From: Desulfurococcaceae archaeon
Lineage (GTDB): Archaea; Thermoproteota; Thermoprotei_A; Sulfolobales; Desulfurococcaceae
Assembly: GCA_020832865.1 (NCBI GenBank)
Contig: JAJHRJ010000012.1
Location: forward strand, 1-10,275
Direction of reading: 5' to 3'
DNA length: 10,275 nucleotides
A model generated the notes under the pieces. The model was not told the DNA's origin and searched no databases. It was given only the letters and a program-made list of their open reading frames with translations. A program made the position numbers and the translations under genes. How positions within the stretch are numbered: the first letter of the stretch is position 1; every line of letters begins with the position of its first letter. This document shows positions 1 to 5,715 of this stretch, piece after piece.

Positions 1-109
1 GCCTATGAATATTGCCTGGTTTCGGGTACGCGGAGGCTTCTAAGATTAAAGCTAGTGTTAAGGCCTCAGTAAAACCAGTAATAAGCCTCCTAGAGGAAAA
101 AGAGTTCAT
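1..109 (-). CDS. CitG-family protein (triphosphoribosyl-dephospho-CoA synthase-like), N-terminal part only
   Basis: Only the first 36 codons are present; the gene continues beyond base 1. The peptide reads MNSFSSRRLITGFTEALTLA followed by LILEASAYPKPGNIHR. The segment LEAS-x-YPKPGN-x-HR is the N-terminal signature of the CitG/MdcB family (PF01874), whose bacterial members make the triphosphoribosyl-dephospho-CoA precursor of citrate lyase and malonate decarboxylase prosthetic groups. Archaeal homologues are common without those lyases, and their substrate is uncertain. The ATG at 109-107 is the only usable start, because an in-frame TAA lies at 115-113. A GAGG ribosome-binding site sits 8 bases upstream. 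The gene is in the same direction as the hexuloisomerase gene, 56 bases downstream of its stop, so the two may be co-transcribed. Family assignment rests on the short motif alone. Confidence 0.72.
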   Translation of the reverse strand, partial: MNSFSSRRLITGFTEALTLALILEASAYPKPGNIHR

Positions 110-165
110 TACTTAAGCCTCTACCTTTACGGTCTTTACATAGCACTGTTAGCTCTTTTACTCTA

Positions 166-771
166 TTACTCTATATTAGCATGTCTTTCTCGTAATTCAG
201 CCTCCGTGACTCCTAGTTTACTCATCAACTCAGCTACAATTCCATCTAGGAAAATCATGGTTGTAGCTTCAAATAGTGTTCCAAGCGGTGCTAGTGGCTC
301 GTGAACACCCATTACTTGTCTCACGTAGTAGTCCTCTTCTCTAGCGAGCTTAGTTCTACCAGGAATTCTCACTAAGATATCTGCTATTTTTCCCAGTGGG
401 CTATCAGGGTAAGTAGTGAGCGCGACTATCTTGGCGCCTATGGACTTCGCGGCTTCAGCAATAGCGACAACACTCTTTGTTCTACCAGAGCCAGAGACGG
501 CTAAAAGCACATCTCCCTTAATTAGTGGAGGGAGAATAGTTTCACCTACAACGTACACGTTAAATCCCAGGTGTAGTAGCCTCAATGCAAAAGCCCTTGC
601 AACGAGGCCGCTTCTCCCAGCACCCGCGACAAAAATACGCTTATTGTCTTTCCGGGCTTCTAGAAGAGTGTTTATAAAGGCTTCTTTTTCACTGTCACTT
701 ATCAGCTCGATCGCTCTGTAAATAAAATCTAGAATTTCAATAGCAGCATCTTTAGTTAGACCACTAACCAT
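166..771 (-). CDS. hxlB: 6-phospho-3-hexuloisomerase (SIS domain)
   Basis: This 201-residue protein is a SIS-domain sugar-phosphate isomerase of the 6-phospho-3-hexuloisomerase type, which interconverts 3-hexulose 6-phosphate and fructose 6-phosphate. In archaea this belongs to the ribulose-monophosphate route, generally run in reverse to make ribulose 5-phosphate. Visible signatures are the phosphosugar-binding loop GAGRSGLVAR (residues 50-59), the SGSGRT loop (93-98), the APLGTLFE stretch (161-168) expected to carry the catalytic Glu, and the family C-terminus ERHANIE (195-201). Length matches stand-alone archaeal enzymes such as the Methanocaldococcus one. The ATG at 771-769 has a GAGGG ribosome-binding site a few bases upstream and a TATA-like box further up. 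The partner hexulose-phosphate synthase is not in this window. A glucosamine-type SIS isomerase is the main alternative, but the C-terminal motifs favour this call. Confidence 0.88.
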   Translation of the reverse strand: MVSGLTKDAAIEILDFIYRAIELISDSEKEAFINTLLEARKDNKRIFVAGAGRSGLVARAFALRLLHLGFNVYVVGETILPPLIKGDVLLAVSGSGRTKSVVAIAEAAKSIGAKIVALTTYPDSPLGKIADILVRIPGRTKLAREEDYYVRQVMGVHEPLAPLGTLFEATTMIFLDGIVAELMSKLGVTEAELRERHANIE

Positions 772-774
772 ATA

Positions 775-812
775 GCCCTCTACTAAAATATGTTATTTTA
801 AAGTTTTAAAGC
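775..812 (-). promoter_or_regulatory. Promoter and ribosome-binding site of the hexuloisomerase gene
   Basis: Read on the minus strand, a TATA-like box GCTTTAAAAC occupies 812-803 and the ribosome-binding site GAGGGC occupies 780-775, just ahead of the ATG at 771. A transcription start about 25 bases below the box would fall near 778, giving a very short leader. The spacing is right for an archaeal promoter; no experimental start is known to me. Confidence 0.5.
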
Positions 813-876
813 TATAATTAATCGACGTGATCAGTACTCGCAGAAGGCATATTAGTGACGATAGCTATAAGAACTT

Positions 877-958
877 ATGCCCCGCCACCCTCACACCTTC
901 TCGAGACCCCTATTAGGGGGTATGAATATGAGGAAGGACGGTCTGGCGGGGTACAGTC
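877..958 (+). ncRNA. H/ACA guide RNA, predicted to target 23S rRNA helix 93
   Basis: The stretch folds as a single archaeal H/ACA unit. A 9-bp lower stem pairs 879-887 (GCCCCGCCA) with 944-952 (TGGCGGGGT), followed at once by ACA (953-955) and three more bases. An upper stem pairs CCTTC (896-900) with GAAGG (933-937). Above it is an apical hairpin ACCCC/GGGGT closed around 911-916, with GA-rich flanks (903-906 and 922-931) that could form the kink-turn bound by L7Ae. The pocket between the stems has guide arms CTCAC (890-894) and CGGTC (939-943). These pair exactly with GACCG-UC-GUGAG, the conserved helix-93 sequence next to the peptidyl transferase centre. Fourteen bases separate the target U site from ACA, as the family requires. 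A weak TATA-like CATATTA (848-854) lies about 25 bases upstream. The target match is from remembered rRNA sequence, not a search. Confidence 0.83.
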
Positions 959-1002
959 TAGAAGATTACTTGTAGTTATGAGAAGCTTTTAAGGTGTGTT
1001 AA

Positions 1003-1902
1003 ATGCGGAGAACAAGGGTTATTAGGGTCTTTGACCCGTGGAGATCTCCTCTATGTACTTGTCCACGCAAGTACAGTCTTCACCCCTACACGGGTTGTAG
1101 TCACTTCTGCTTATATTGTTACGCAACATCGTACGTAGGCAGAAGACATAGTACTCCAAAAGCGGGGTTTCTGAACAGTGTTAGAATGGATTTAGAAAGT
1201 ATTGAGAAAAACGCCCTTATAGAAATGAGTTCTAGTAGTGATCCATATCCACCAATAGAGAAGGAGCTTGAATTAACACGTAGAACACTTGAACTTCTTT
1301 TAAGATACTCTATGAGAGTACTAATCACTACGAAGTCTCATATTGTAGTGAGAGATGTAGATCTCTTGAGGAGAATATCCTCAGCCGTAATGATAACTAT
1401 TACTACACTTGACGATAAGTTAGCTAGGCTAATAGAGCCCAGTGCACCTCAGCCTACTCTTAGATTAAAAGCCATTAAGGACCTAAGCACACATGGTGTT
1501 CCAGTAGGCGTTAGGGTAGATCCTATAATACCGGGTATTAATAGCGATGAATATAGCGTTGTGGAATTAGTCGAAAAAGTTAAGGAGGCAGGGGCAAGAC
1601 ACATTGTAACCTCAACATATAAGGCAAAGTGGGATAGTCTAAAAAGAATATTGCAGGCCTTCCCAGAGGAGGAGAGTAAACTAAGAGAGATCTATGTTAA
1701 CAGTGGTGTTAGAGTTCAAGGCTACATGTACTTGCCGAGAGTGATGAGAGAGAGATTACTATTACCAGTAGTTAAAACAGCTCTAAAGCAGGGACTCACA
1801 GTCGCCACGTGTAGAGAGGGTCTTGGATCAGAGTTTAATAGAGCACCATCATGTGACGGATCTCACCTAGTAAAGCTCAAGCTTAATACTATACTAAACT
1901 AA
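1003..1902 (+). CDS. Radical SAM protein, SplB-like (COG1533)
   Basis: This 299-residue protein begins with FDPWRSPLCTCP and carries GCSHFCLYCYA (residues 31-41), a C-x3-C-x2-C motif (C32, C36, C39) that binds the [4Fe-4S] cluster used to cleave S-adenosylmethionine. The order of segments, with SSSSDPYPPIE (76-86), ITTKS (108-112) and a late TCREGL, follows the family often labelled 'DNA repair photolyase, SplB'. True spore photoproduct lyases repair thymine dimers in Bacillus; for archaeal members the substrate is not established and I do not assign one. The ATG at 1003 has GGTG 10 bases upstream, and the conserved FDPWRSPLC starts at residue 10, so little if any sequence is missing. The ZPR1 gene follows 35 bases downstream with its own ribosome-binding site, suggesting co-transcription. 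Confidence 0.85.
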   Translation: MRRTRVIRVFDPWRSPLCTCPRKYSLHPYTGCSHFCLYCYATSYVGRRHSTPKAGFLNSVRMDLESIEKNALIEMSSSSDPYPPIEKELELTRRTLELLLRYSMRVLITTKSHIVVRDVDLLRRISSAVMITITTLDDKLARLIEPSAPQPTLRLKAIKDLSTHGVPVGVRVDPIIPGINSDEYSVVELVEKVKEAGARHIVTSTYKAKWDSLKRILQAFPEEESKLREIYVNSGVRVQGYMYLPRVMRERLLLPVVKTALKQGLTVATCREGLGSEFNRAPSCDGSHLVKLKLNTILN

Positions 1903-1937
1903 ATGATGAGTGCTCTCTAGTAAAAGGGGTGATCTAG

Positions 1938-2492
1938 GTGGAAGAGACCCCTAATAGAAGACCCGAGAAGATATATGAGTACAATATAAAGTGCCCAATA
2001 TGTAGTAGTGGTATTACAGTGTCTGTGTTTAAGTATACAGTGCCATATTATGGCGATATTTTAATATTTAGTGGTAGTTGCCCGAATTGCAACTACGTAT
2101 ATAGAGACGTGGATCAGCTGGGTGGAGTTGGACCGCGTAGAGTCATATACAGAGTAGAACAACCAGAAGACGTCAACGCACTAGTAATTAAGAGTTCATA
2201 TGCTAGAGTAGAAATACCTGAGCTGGGTCTTATAGCTGAGCCCGGTATTGCGTCTCAGGGCTATATAACGACTGTCGAAGGGTTAATTATAGAATTCATT
2301 AACGCCTTAACCTCTCTATGTGATTATGATGTAGTAAGCACTGCAAACTGTCAGGAATTACTACAGAAACTAGAGAAAGCGCGTAATGGTGAGCTAAAAT
2401 ACACTATAATAATTTACGACTACACAGGGGTTAGTGATGTTGTTAGTAATAAGGCTATGCGTGAGAAGCTAGAAGTCGAGGAGAAAAACTAG
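1938..2492 (+). CDS. ZPR1-type zinc-finger protein
   Basis: This 184-residue protein has one four-cysteine zinc finger: C19-P-I-C22 and C48-P-N-C51, with the segment GDILIFSGSCPNCNYVYRDV typical of ZPR1. After it comes the diagnostic stretch LGGVGPRR and then a beta-rich region containing KSSYARVEIPELGLIAEPG. Eukaryotic ZPR1 has two such modules and acts as a chaperone for elongation factor eEF1A; archaeal forms have a single module, as here, and a related role for aEF1A is only inferred. The start is a GTG at 1938, supported by AGGGGTGAT at 1924-1932. The coding region ends at 2492 and is followed by an AT-rich gap. It is probably in an operon with the radical SAM gene. Confidence 0.88.
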   Translation: MEETPNRRPEKIYEYNIKCPICSSGITVSVFKYTVPYYGDILIFSGSCPNCNYVYRDVDQLGGVGPRRVIYRVEQPEDVNALVIKSSYARVEIPELGLIAEPGIASQGYITTVEGLIIEFINALTSLCDYDVVSTANCQELLQKLEKARNGELKYTIIIYDYTGVSDVVSNKAMREKLEVEEKN

Positions 2493-2574
2493 TTATACAT
2501 AAATAAATGTTAATAGTGCTGTGGACTACTACATAACACCTAAGAGGGTATTACGTTAGTTATACAAAAACAAC

Positions 2575-2688
2575 TGAGTATTACCCGTTATAATGGAGTA
2601 CTCTGCCAAGTTAAAGCTCACTTAATAATTGTATGTAACAATTATCTTTGTACAAGCTTAACTTCTCTACATACCTGGGTAATATTTA
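2575..2688. other. Nested inverted repeats, possible structured RNA of unknown class
   Basis: Three inverted repeats are nested on one axis. The outer helix pairs 2575-2586 with 2677-2688 (12 bp including two G-U pairs, core ATTACCC/GGGTAAT). The middle helix pairs 2608-2618 with 2655-2664 (AAGTTA-AGCT/AGCTTAACTT, one bulged A). The inner hairpin pairs 2625-2632 with 2638-2645 (ATAATTGT/ACAATTAT, perfect 8 bp, 5-base loop). It ends about 90 bases above the TATA box of the next gene, so it is not in that gene's leader. It lacks the ACA tail of an H/ACA RNA and the paired C and D boxes of a C/D RNA. G-U pairs favour the plus strand as transcript. AT-rich sequence makes chance pairing easier, so confidence is moderate. 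Confidence 0.38.
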
Positions 2689-2774
2689 CTAAAAGAACAA
2701 AACACAAATATATATTTATTATCGCATATAATAATTTTTACATAAAGCTGTGCACGCGTCAAACTTGTAAACAA

Positions 2775-2829
2775 AAAGATAAATTTATAAGCATGCGCGG
2801 TAAGAAATTATAGTGAATAAGTGAGGGGT
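2775..2829 (+). promoter_or_regulatory. Strong promoter and ribosome-binding site of the CC1-like gene
   Basis: An A-rich BRE-like run (AAAAAGAT, 2773-2780) precedes the TATA box AAATTTATAAGC (2781-2792). Transcription would start near 2812, leaving a leader of about 27 bases that contains GAGGGG (2823-2828), 10 bases before the ATG at 2839. This is the clearest promoter in the window and fits an abundantly expressed protein. Confidence 0.65.
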
Positions 2830-2838
2830 AGGTAGTAT

Positions 2839-3006
2839 ATGCCAGAGAAGCTAAAGTTCTTCGACTTAAAGGCGAAGCAGTACTTTGAAACAGACAAGTA
2901 CGAGGTTGTAATAAAGGAGACTAAGAGAGGCAAGATCAAAATAGCCTTTGCTACAAGCCCCTACACAGGTAAGAAATTCGCTAGAATACTAGGACCCGCT
3001 AAATAA
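2839..3006 (+). CDS. Small basic protein resembling crenarchaeal chromatin protein CC1
   Basis: A 55-residue, lysine-rich protein (MPEKLKFFDLKAKQYF at the start, SPYTGKKFARILGPAK at the end). It has alternating charged and hydrophobic residues consistent with a small beta-barrel and no cysteines or membrane segment. Size (about 6 kDa), basic character and the ETDKYEVV and SPYTGKK segments match my memory of CC1, a monomeric protein from Thermoproteus tenax that binds single- and double-stranded DNA and has relatives in Pyrobaculum and Aeropyrum. It is not Cren7 or Sso7d, whose sequences differ. The gene stands alone with its own promoter, ribosome-binding site and a T-tract terminator, as expected for an abundant nucleoid protein. 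The coding call is firm; the CC1 name is from recall, not alignment. Confidence 0.8.
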   Translation: MPEKLKFFDLKAKQYFETDKYEVVIKETKRGKIKIAFATSPYTGKKFARILGPAK

Positions 3007-3038
3007 CGGTGTTAGTAATATCTAAAATTCACTAAATA

Positions 3039-3045
3039 TTTTTTT
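3039..3045 (+). terminator. T-tract terminator after the CC1-like gene
   Basis: A run of seven T (3039-3045) lies 33 bases after the stop codon, followed by the pyrimidine-rich TTCTTCTCCTCT. Archaeal RNA polymerase terminates at such T-tracts without a hairpin. It also separates this gene from the convergent sufS gene ending at 3064. Confidence 0.6.
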
Positions 3046-3063
3046 ACTTCTTCTCCTCTACTT

Positions 3064-4332
3064 TTATGTCCCAGTGCAGGTAATGTTTGGAGCAGGTCCT
3101 GCTAGGTTTTTCTTTAAGAGTAGTATTTTCTCAAGTGCTTCTATGAAGTAGTCTACTTCTTCAAATGTATTGTAAAGATAGTAGCTAGCTCTTACTGTGC
3201 CCTCTAATCTCAACCTCCTATGTAGTGGGTGTGCGCAGTGCATTCCACTTCTCACCGCTATACCGAACATGTCTAAGGCGGCTCCCACAGTGTGGTGGTT
3301 AAGCCCTTTTATATTAAACGCAATGACGCCAGTTTTATCTCCTGGGTTTCGAGGTCCATAATACTCTACTTCCTCGCCTAGCTCCTCAAATCTCTTTAGA
3401 GTATATCTCACAAGTTCTGCTTCGTGTTCTTTAATGTTCTCCATGCCTATTCTCATCAAGTACTTCGCAGCCTCCGCTAAACCTACACCCTCGGCTATAT
3501 TTGGAGTGCCAGCTTCAAATCTCCAGGGTAACTCATGCCATACAACGGTATCAAGAGTAACATCTATGATCGTATCGCCACCTACTTTGAACGGCTTCAT
3601 TTCCTCTAATATTTCCTCTCTCCCCCACAAGACACCTGAGCCAGTGGGGCCAAGCATCTTATGCCCACTGAAGGCTAAGAAATCAGCTCCGAGTTCACGT
3701 ACATTTGTGGGTATGTGGGGAACACTCTGAGCGCCGTCAGCTACTACTACTGCGCCTACCTCGTGGGCTAGTTTAGCGATTTTCTTCGCATCATTTATTG
3801 TTCCTAGAACATTACTAGCTATGGGAAAGGCGACAAGCCTAGTTCTCTCACTAATAGTCTCCTCTAACTGATCGTACCTTAAGTAGCCGTTGTCTGTGAT
3901 GTCAATGTACTTGACTTTTGCCCTCTTTAACTGAGCGATGAGTCTCCATGGTAGCATATTGCTGTGATGATCCATTATAGTAATAATGATCTCATCTCCT
4001 TCTCTAATATTCCAGAGTCCCCAGCCGTATGCTACTGTGTTAATAGCCTCAGTAGTGTTAGAGACGAAAATAACCTCTCTCCACGAATAAGCGTTTATAA
4101 ACTTAGCTAAGACCTCATGGGCCTCTTCATACATTTTACTCGCCTCTTGACTTAGAGTGTGAAGACCCCTGTGAACATTAGCATAATGCTTCTCGTAGAA
4201 CTCCTGCATAGCGCGAATAACCTGTATAGGCTTCTGAGTACTAGCGGCATTATCAAAGTAAACTATTTTTCTATTATTAACGAGTCTACTGAGTATTGGA
4301 AAATCCCTTCTAATATCCTCGGGGTCAAGCAT
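3064..4332 (-). CDS. sufS: Cysteine desulfurase, SufS/Csd type
   Basis: This 422-residue class-V aminotransferase-fold enzyme removes sulfur from cysteine for Fe-S cluster assembly and probably tRNA thiolation. Seen residues: FDNAASTQKP near the N-terminus, the PLP-stacking His in MDHHSN (120-125), PLP-binding Asp199 in ADGAQS, Lys225 in SGHKMLGPTG that forms the PLP Schiff base, and catalytic Cys366 in RSGMHCAHPL, followed by R381 (VRAS). The short Cys-loop makes it a type II (SufS) rather than type I (IscS/NifS) desulfurase. Length is slightly above the usual ~405 because of a C-terminal tail ending NITCTGT. The ATG at 4332 has AAAGGTGT at 4349-4342. The gene starts 28 bases after the stop of the split synthetase gene, so before the insertion the two were probably one operon. 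Other SUF genes are not in the window. Confidence 0.92.
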   Translation of the reverse strand: MLDPEDIRRDFPILSRLVNNRKIVYFDNAASTQKPIQVIRAMQEFYEKHYANVHRGLHTLSQEASKMYEEAHEVLAKFINAYSWREVIFVSNTTEAINTVAYGWGLWNIREGDEIIITIMDHHSNMLPWRLIAQLKRAKVKYIDITDNGYLRYDQLEETISERTRLVAFPIASNVLGTINDAKKIAKLAHEVGAVVVADGAQSVPHIPTNVRELGADFLAFSGHKMLGPTGSGVLWGREEILEEMKPFKVGGDTIIDVTLDTVVWHELPWRFEAGTPNIAEGVGLAEAAKYLMRIGMENIKEHEAELVRYTLKRFEELGEEVEYYGPRNPGDKTGVIAFNIKGLNHHTVGAALDMFGIAVRSGMHCAHPLHRRLRLEGTVRASYYLYNTFEEVDYFIEALEKILLLKKNLAGPAPNITCTGT

Positions 4333-4360
4333 AAAACATTACACCTTTAAGAACTATGTC

Positions 4361-4459
4361 TCAGGGGCCTATTAAGCCGGGAATGCGGGGGTGTGGTGTA
4401 GCATACGCGACATGTTCTAGTCCATGTATATAACTAACAAGTCTTTCTAGTCCAAGACC
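4361..4459 (-). pseudogene. 3' fragment of the AsnRS-like class II synthetase gene (motif 3)
   Basis: Read on the minus strand from the element boundary, 32 codons give GLGLERLVSYIHGLEHVAYA then TPHPRIPGLIGP and a TGA at 4363-4361. GLGLERL is motif 3 of class II aminoacyl-tRNA synthetases, with the conserved Arg, and the tail with PHPR matches the end of AsnRS-type proteins (usually ...PFPR...). This is exactly the piece missing from the fragment that ends at 6416. It has no start codon or ribosome-binding site of its own. Joined to the other fragment it would complete a protein of about 404 residues. The fragment is 28 bases upstream of sufS. Confidence 0.93.
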
Positions 4460-4600
4460 GTTTGTCCCTAGATGCTCATTCTCATTAGTTCATGTTTATT
4501 CGTTGCATCTAGGGACTTTCTCCTCGCCCACTCCTTCATTGGTAGTGCAACTACTTCTAGAGTGGGTTCACAGGGCATTGGGGTGAACGGCACGCACCCC
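4440..4600 (-). ncRNA. Probable omega (re)RNA of TnpB, scaffold plus guide
   Basis: TnpB nucleases use an RNA whose scaffold comes from the element end beyond or overlapping tnpB and whose guide is the adjoining flank. Here tnpB stops only 8 bases from the boundary, so the scaffold must overlap tnpB's 3' end. That segment has several hairpins: 4595-4600/4580-4585 (6 bp), 4560-4566/4527-4533 (7 bp) enclosing 4550-4554/4542-4546 (5 bp), and 4505-4516/4464-4475 (12 bp, perfect). An alternative pairing 4583-4588/4566-4571 could make a pseudoknot. After the last helix come AAAC and then the host sequence GGTCTTGGACTAG..., which would be the guide. The scaffold limits and guide length are inferred. 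Confidence 0.55.
4464..4516 (-). repeat. Perfect 12-bp inverted repeat at the element end
   Basis: GTCCCTAGATGC at 4464-4475 is the exact reverse complement of 4505-4516, with a 29-base spacer. The pair lies in the last codons and stop of tnpB and ends 4 bases from the host junction. It is the terminal hairpin of the proposed omega RNA; it could also serve as a recombinase or termination site. Confidence 0.85.
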
Positions 4601-5715
4601 TTGAGAGTTAGGTACTTTTTCTCGAGGTTCAACACAGCTATTACATCTCTACCAGATTCAAACTCGCATTTAGGGCATCTTAGTTGCCTCGGGGCATCGC
4701 CCCTCATCAGCTTAGAGTTACAGAATGGGCATGTGGAGGACGTGTTTCTCGGGTTTATCTTATCCACTGGGACTCCTCTTTCCAAGCACTTCTCCTCAAT
4801 AGCTCTAGCCATGCCCCTGAACCCTGCTTGGTATATCCTATGCCTTAGTGCTGGGTCTTTAACGCCTTTAATCATGTTCCTCGGGCACTGCTTGGGGAGC
4901 TTCTCCAATACAACCACAGCGTTGATGTTCTTAGCAGTGTTGGCGACTATGTTCGCAATTTTCAACCTAATATCTTTCTTCCTCTTGCGCTCCCTACCAC
5001 GAATAGCTCTACAAACATACCCATTGCCCTTAACACTCTGCACAACCTCTCTATACCTAGCGTATCCAATGGTAATCCTCTTAATGCCCGTCTCCAGGAT
5101 ATACACTTTATCGAGAACCTTGACGGCTATGTTATTCTCATTAACGTCAACAGAAATAACACGTTTAGCACCGTCTTCACCAGTGCTGGTGGTTTTGACA
5201 AATATGAAGTGTATTAGCAGTCTCTTGTGCTTGCAGTCGATCTTTACCTTTGGCTGTGTTCTCAGAGTCCATCCATTGTTAATGTACCTCCAGTACAGCT
5301 TGTGAGGTACCAGCTCTACCGGTATCCATCCTCTATGAGTGTAAATGAGGATTGTCGTATATCCTACACGCCTCCACAAGTGGTCGTCTAGCCAAATACT
5401 AACCCTACTGACCTCAGGCTTTTCAGACTTTGCCAAATCCTTCTTCTTGAGCTTGTTAAAGCTCTTAATCCTAGTAGAAGCGTCTTGGCAAGCAGTGTGA
5501 ATATAGTGGCTTGGTAGATGTGGGTTTCTTCCACGCAACTCACGATACTTATCCCTCTTCAACCTAGTGAAGGAGTCAACACTGTTTCTAAAGCCATAAT
5601 CCACAAGCTCCACGAGAACTTGCTTGTAGAGCTCTTCAAGCTCTCTAAATACTTCAAATTTCTTCTCAGCAAGCCTAACACTCGGCACAACAACTGTCTT
5701 AACAACTTCAATCAC
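4468..5715 (-). CDS. tnpB: TnpB RNA-guided nuclease of the IS607-family element
   Basis: This 415-residue protein is the TnpB (OrfB) of the element, a family of compact RNA-guided DNA nucleases related to Cas12. The split RuvC site is complete: Asp190 in VISVDVNENN, Glu271 in AVVVLEKLPK, and Asp357 in GRDVIAVLNL. The target-strand-loading zinc finger is also complete, with C329-x2-C332 and C347-x2-C350. The N-terminal ~180 residues form the variable RNA/TAM-recognition part. A C-terminal tail of about 55 residues (after 360, with ALPMKEWARRKSL) resembles that of Sulfolobus ISC elements and overlaps the proposed guide RNA. Translation starts at a GTG at 5715 that overlaps the tnpA stop by 8 bases, suggesting coupled translation. 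The protein appears catalytically intact. Confidence 0.93.
   Translation of the reverse strand: MIEVVKTVVVPSVRLAEKKFEVFRELEELYKQVLVELVDYGFRNSVDSFTRLKRDKYRELRGRNPHLPSHYIHTACQDASTRIKSFNKLKKKDLAKSEKPEVSRVSIWLDDHLWRRVGYTTILIYTHRGWIPVELVPHKLYWRYINNGWTLRTQPKVKIDCKHKRLLIHFIFVKTTSTGEDGAKRVISVDVNENNIAVKVLDKVYILETGIKRITIGYARYREVVQSVKGNGYVCRAIRGRERKRKKDIRLKIANIVANTAKNINAVVVLEKLPKQCPRNMIKGVKDPALRHRIYQAGFRGMARAIEEKCLERGVPVDKINPRNTSSTCPFCNSKLMRGDAPRQLRCPKCEFESGRDVIAVLNLEKKYLTLKGCVPFTPMPCEPTLEVVALPMKEWARRKSLDATNKHELMRMSI

Larger units (their letters stand above)
2493..2838. other. AT-rich intergenic region before the CC1-like gene
   Basis: I see no convincing coding frame in these 346 bases. They hold a nested inverted-repeat structure at 2575-2688 and the promoter of the downstream small basic protein gene at about 2775-2829. 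Between these (2690-2770) the sequence is A/T-rich with no further pairing that I can support. A TATA-like stretch TTATACATAAATA at 2493-2505 and another TTATACA near 2560 could drive an RNA from the structured part. Confidence 0.5.

Noticed and set aside
9..116. Plus-strand open frame reading ILPGFGYAEASKIKASVK... and ending in TAA
   Set aside because: It looks protein-like but is the mirror of the minus-strand CitG-family N-terminus, which has a recognised motif, a start codon and a ribosome-binding site. The plus frame is closed by TGA at 6-8 and has no good start.
981..994. CTTTTAAGG as a TATA box for the radical SAM gene
   Set aside because: Transcription about 25 bases downstream would start inside the coding region, cutting off the conserved FDPWRSPLC. 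The GGTG part is better read as the ribosome-binding site.
2839..3006. Identification of the small basic protein as Cren7 or Sso7d
   Set aside because: The sequence lacks the Cren7 segments such as DPETGKYFRHKLPDDYP and the Sso7d pattern; the SPYTGKK...ILG pattern is closer to what I recall of CC1.
4464..4516. The 12-bp inverted repeat as a classical transposon terminal inverted repeat
   Set aside because: Both arms are at the same end of the element. The other end (about 6380-6426) has no matching copy, as expected for the IS607 family.
4472..5305. Long plus-strand open frame (277 codons) opposite tnpB
   Set aside because: It is a shadow of tnpB, whose RuvC and zinc residues are all present. 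The plus product is low-complexity, hydrophobic and matches no family I know.
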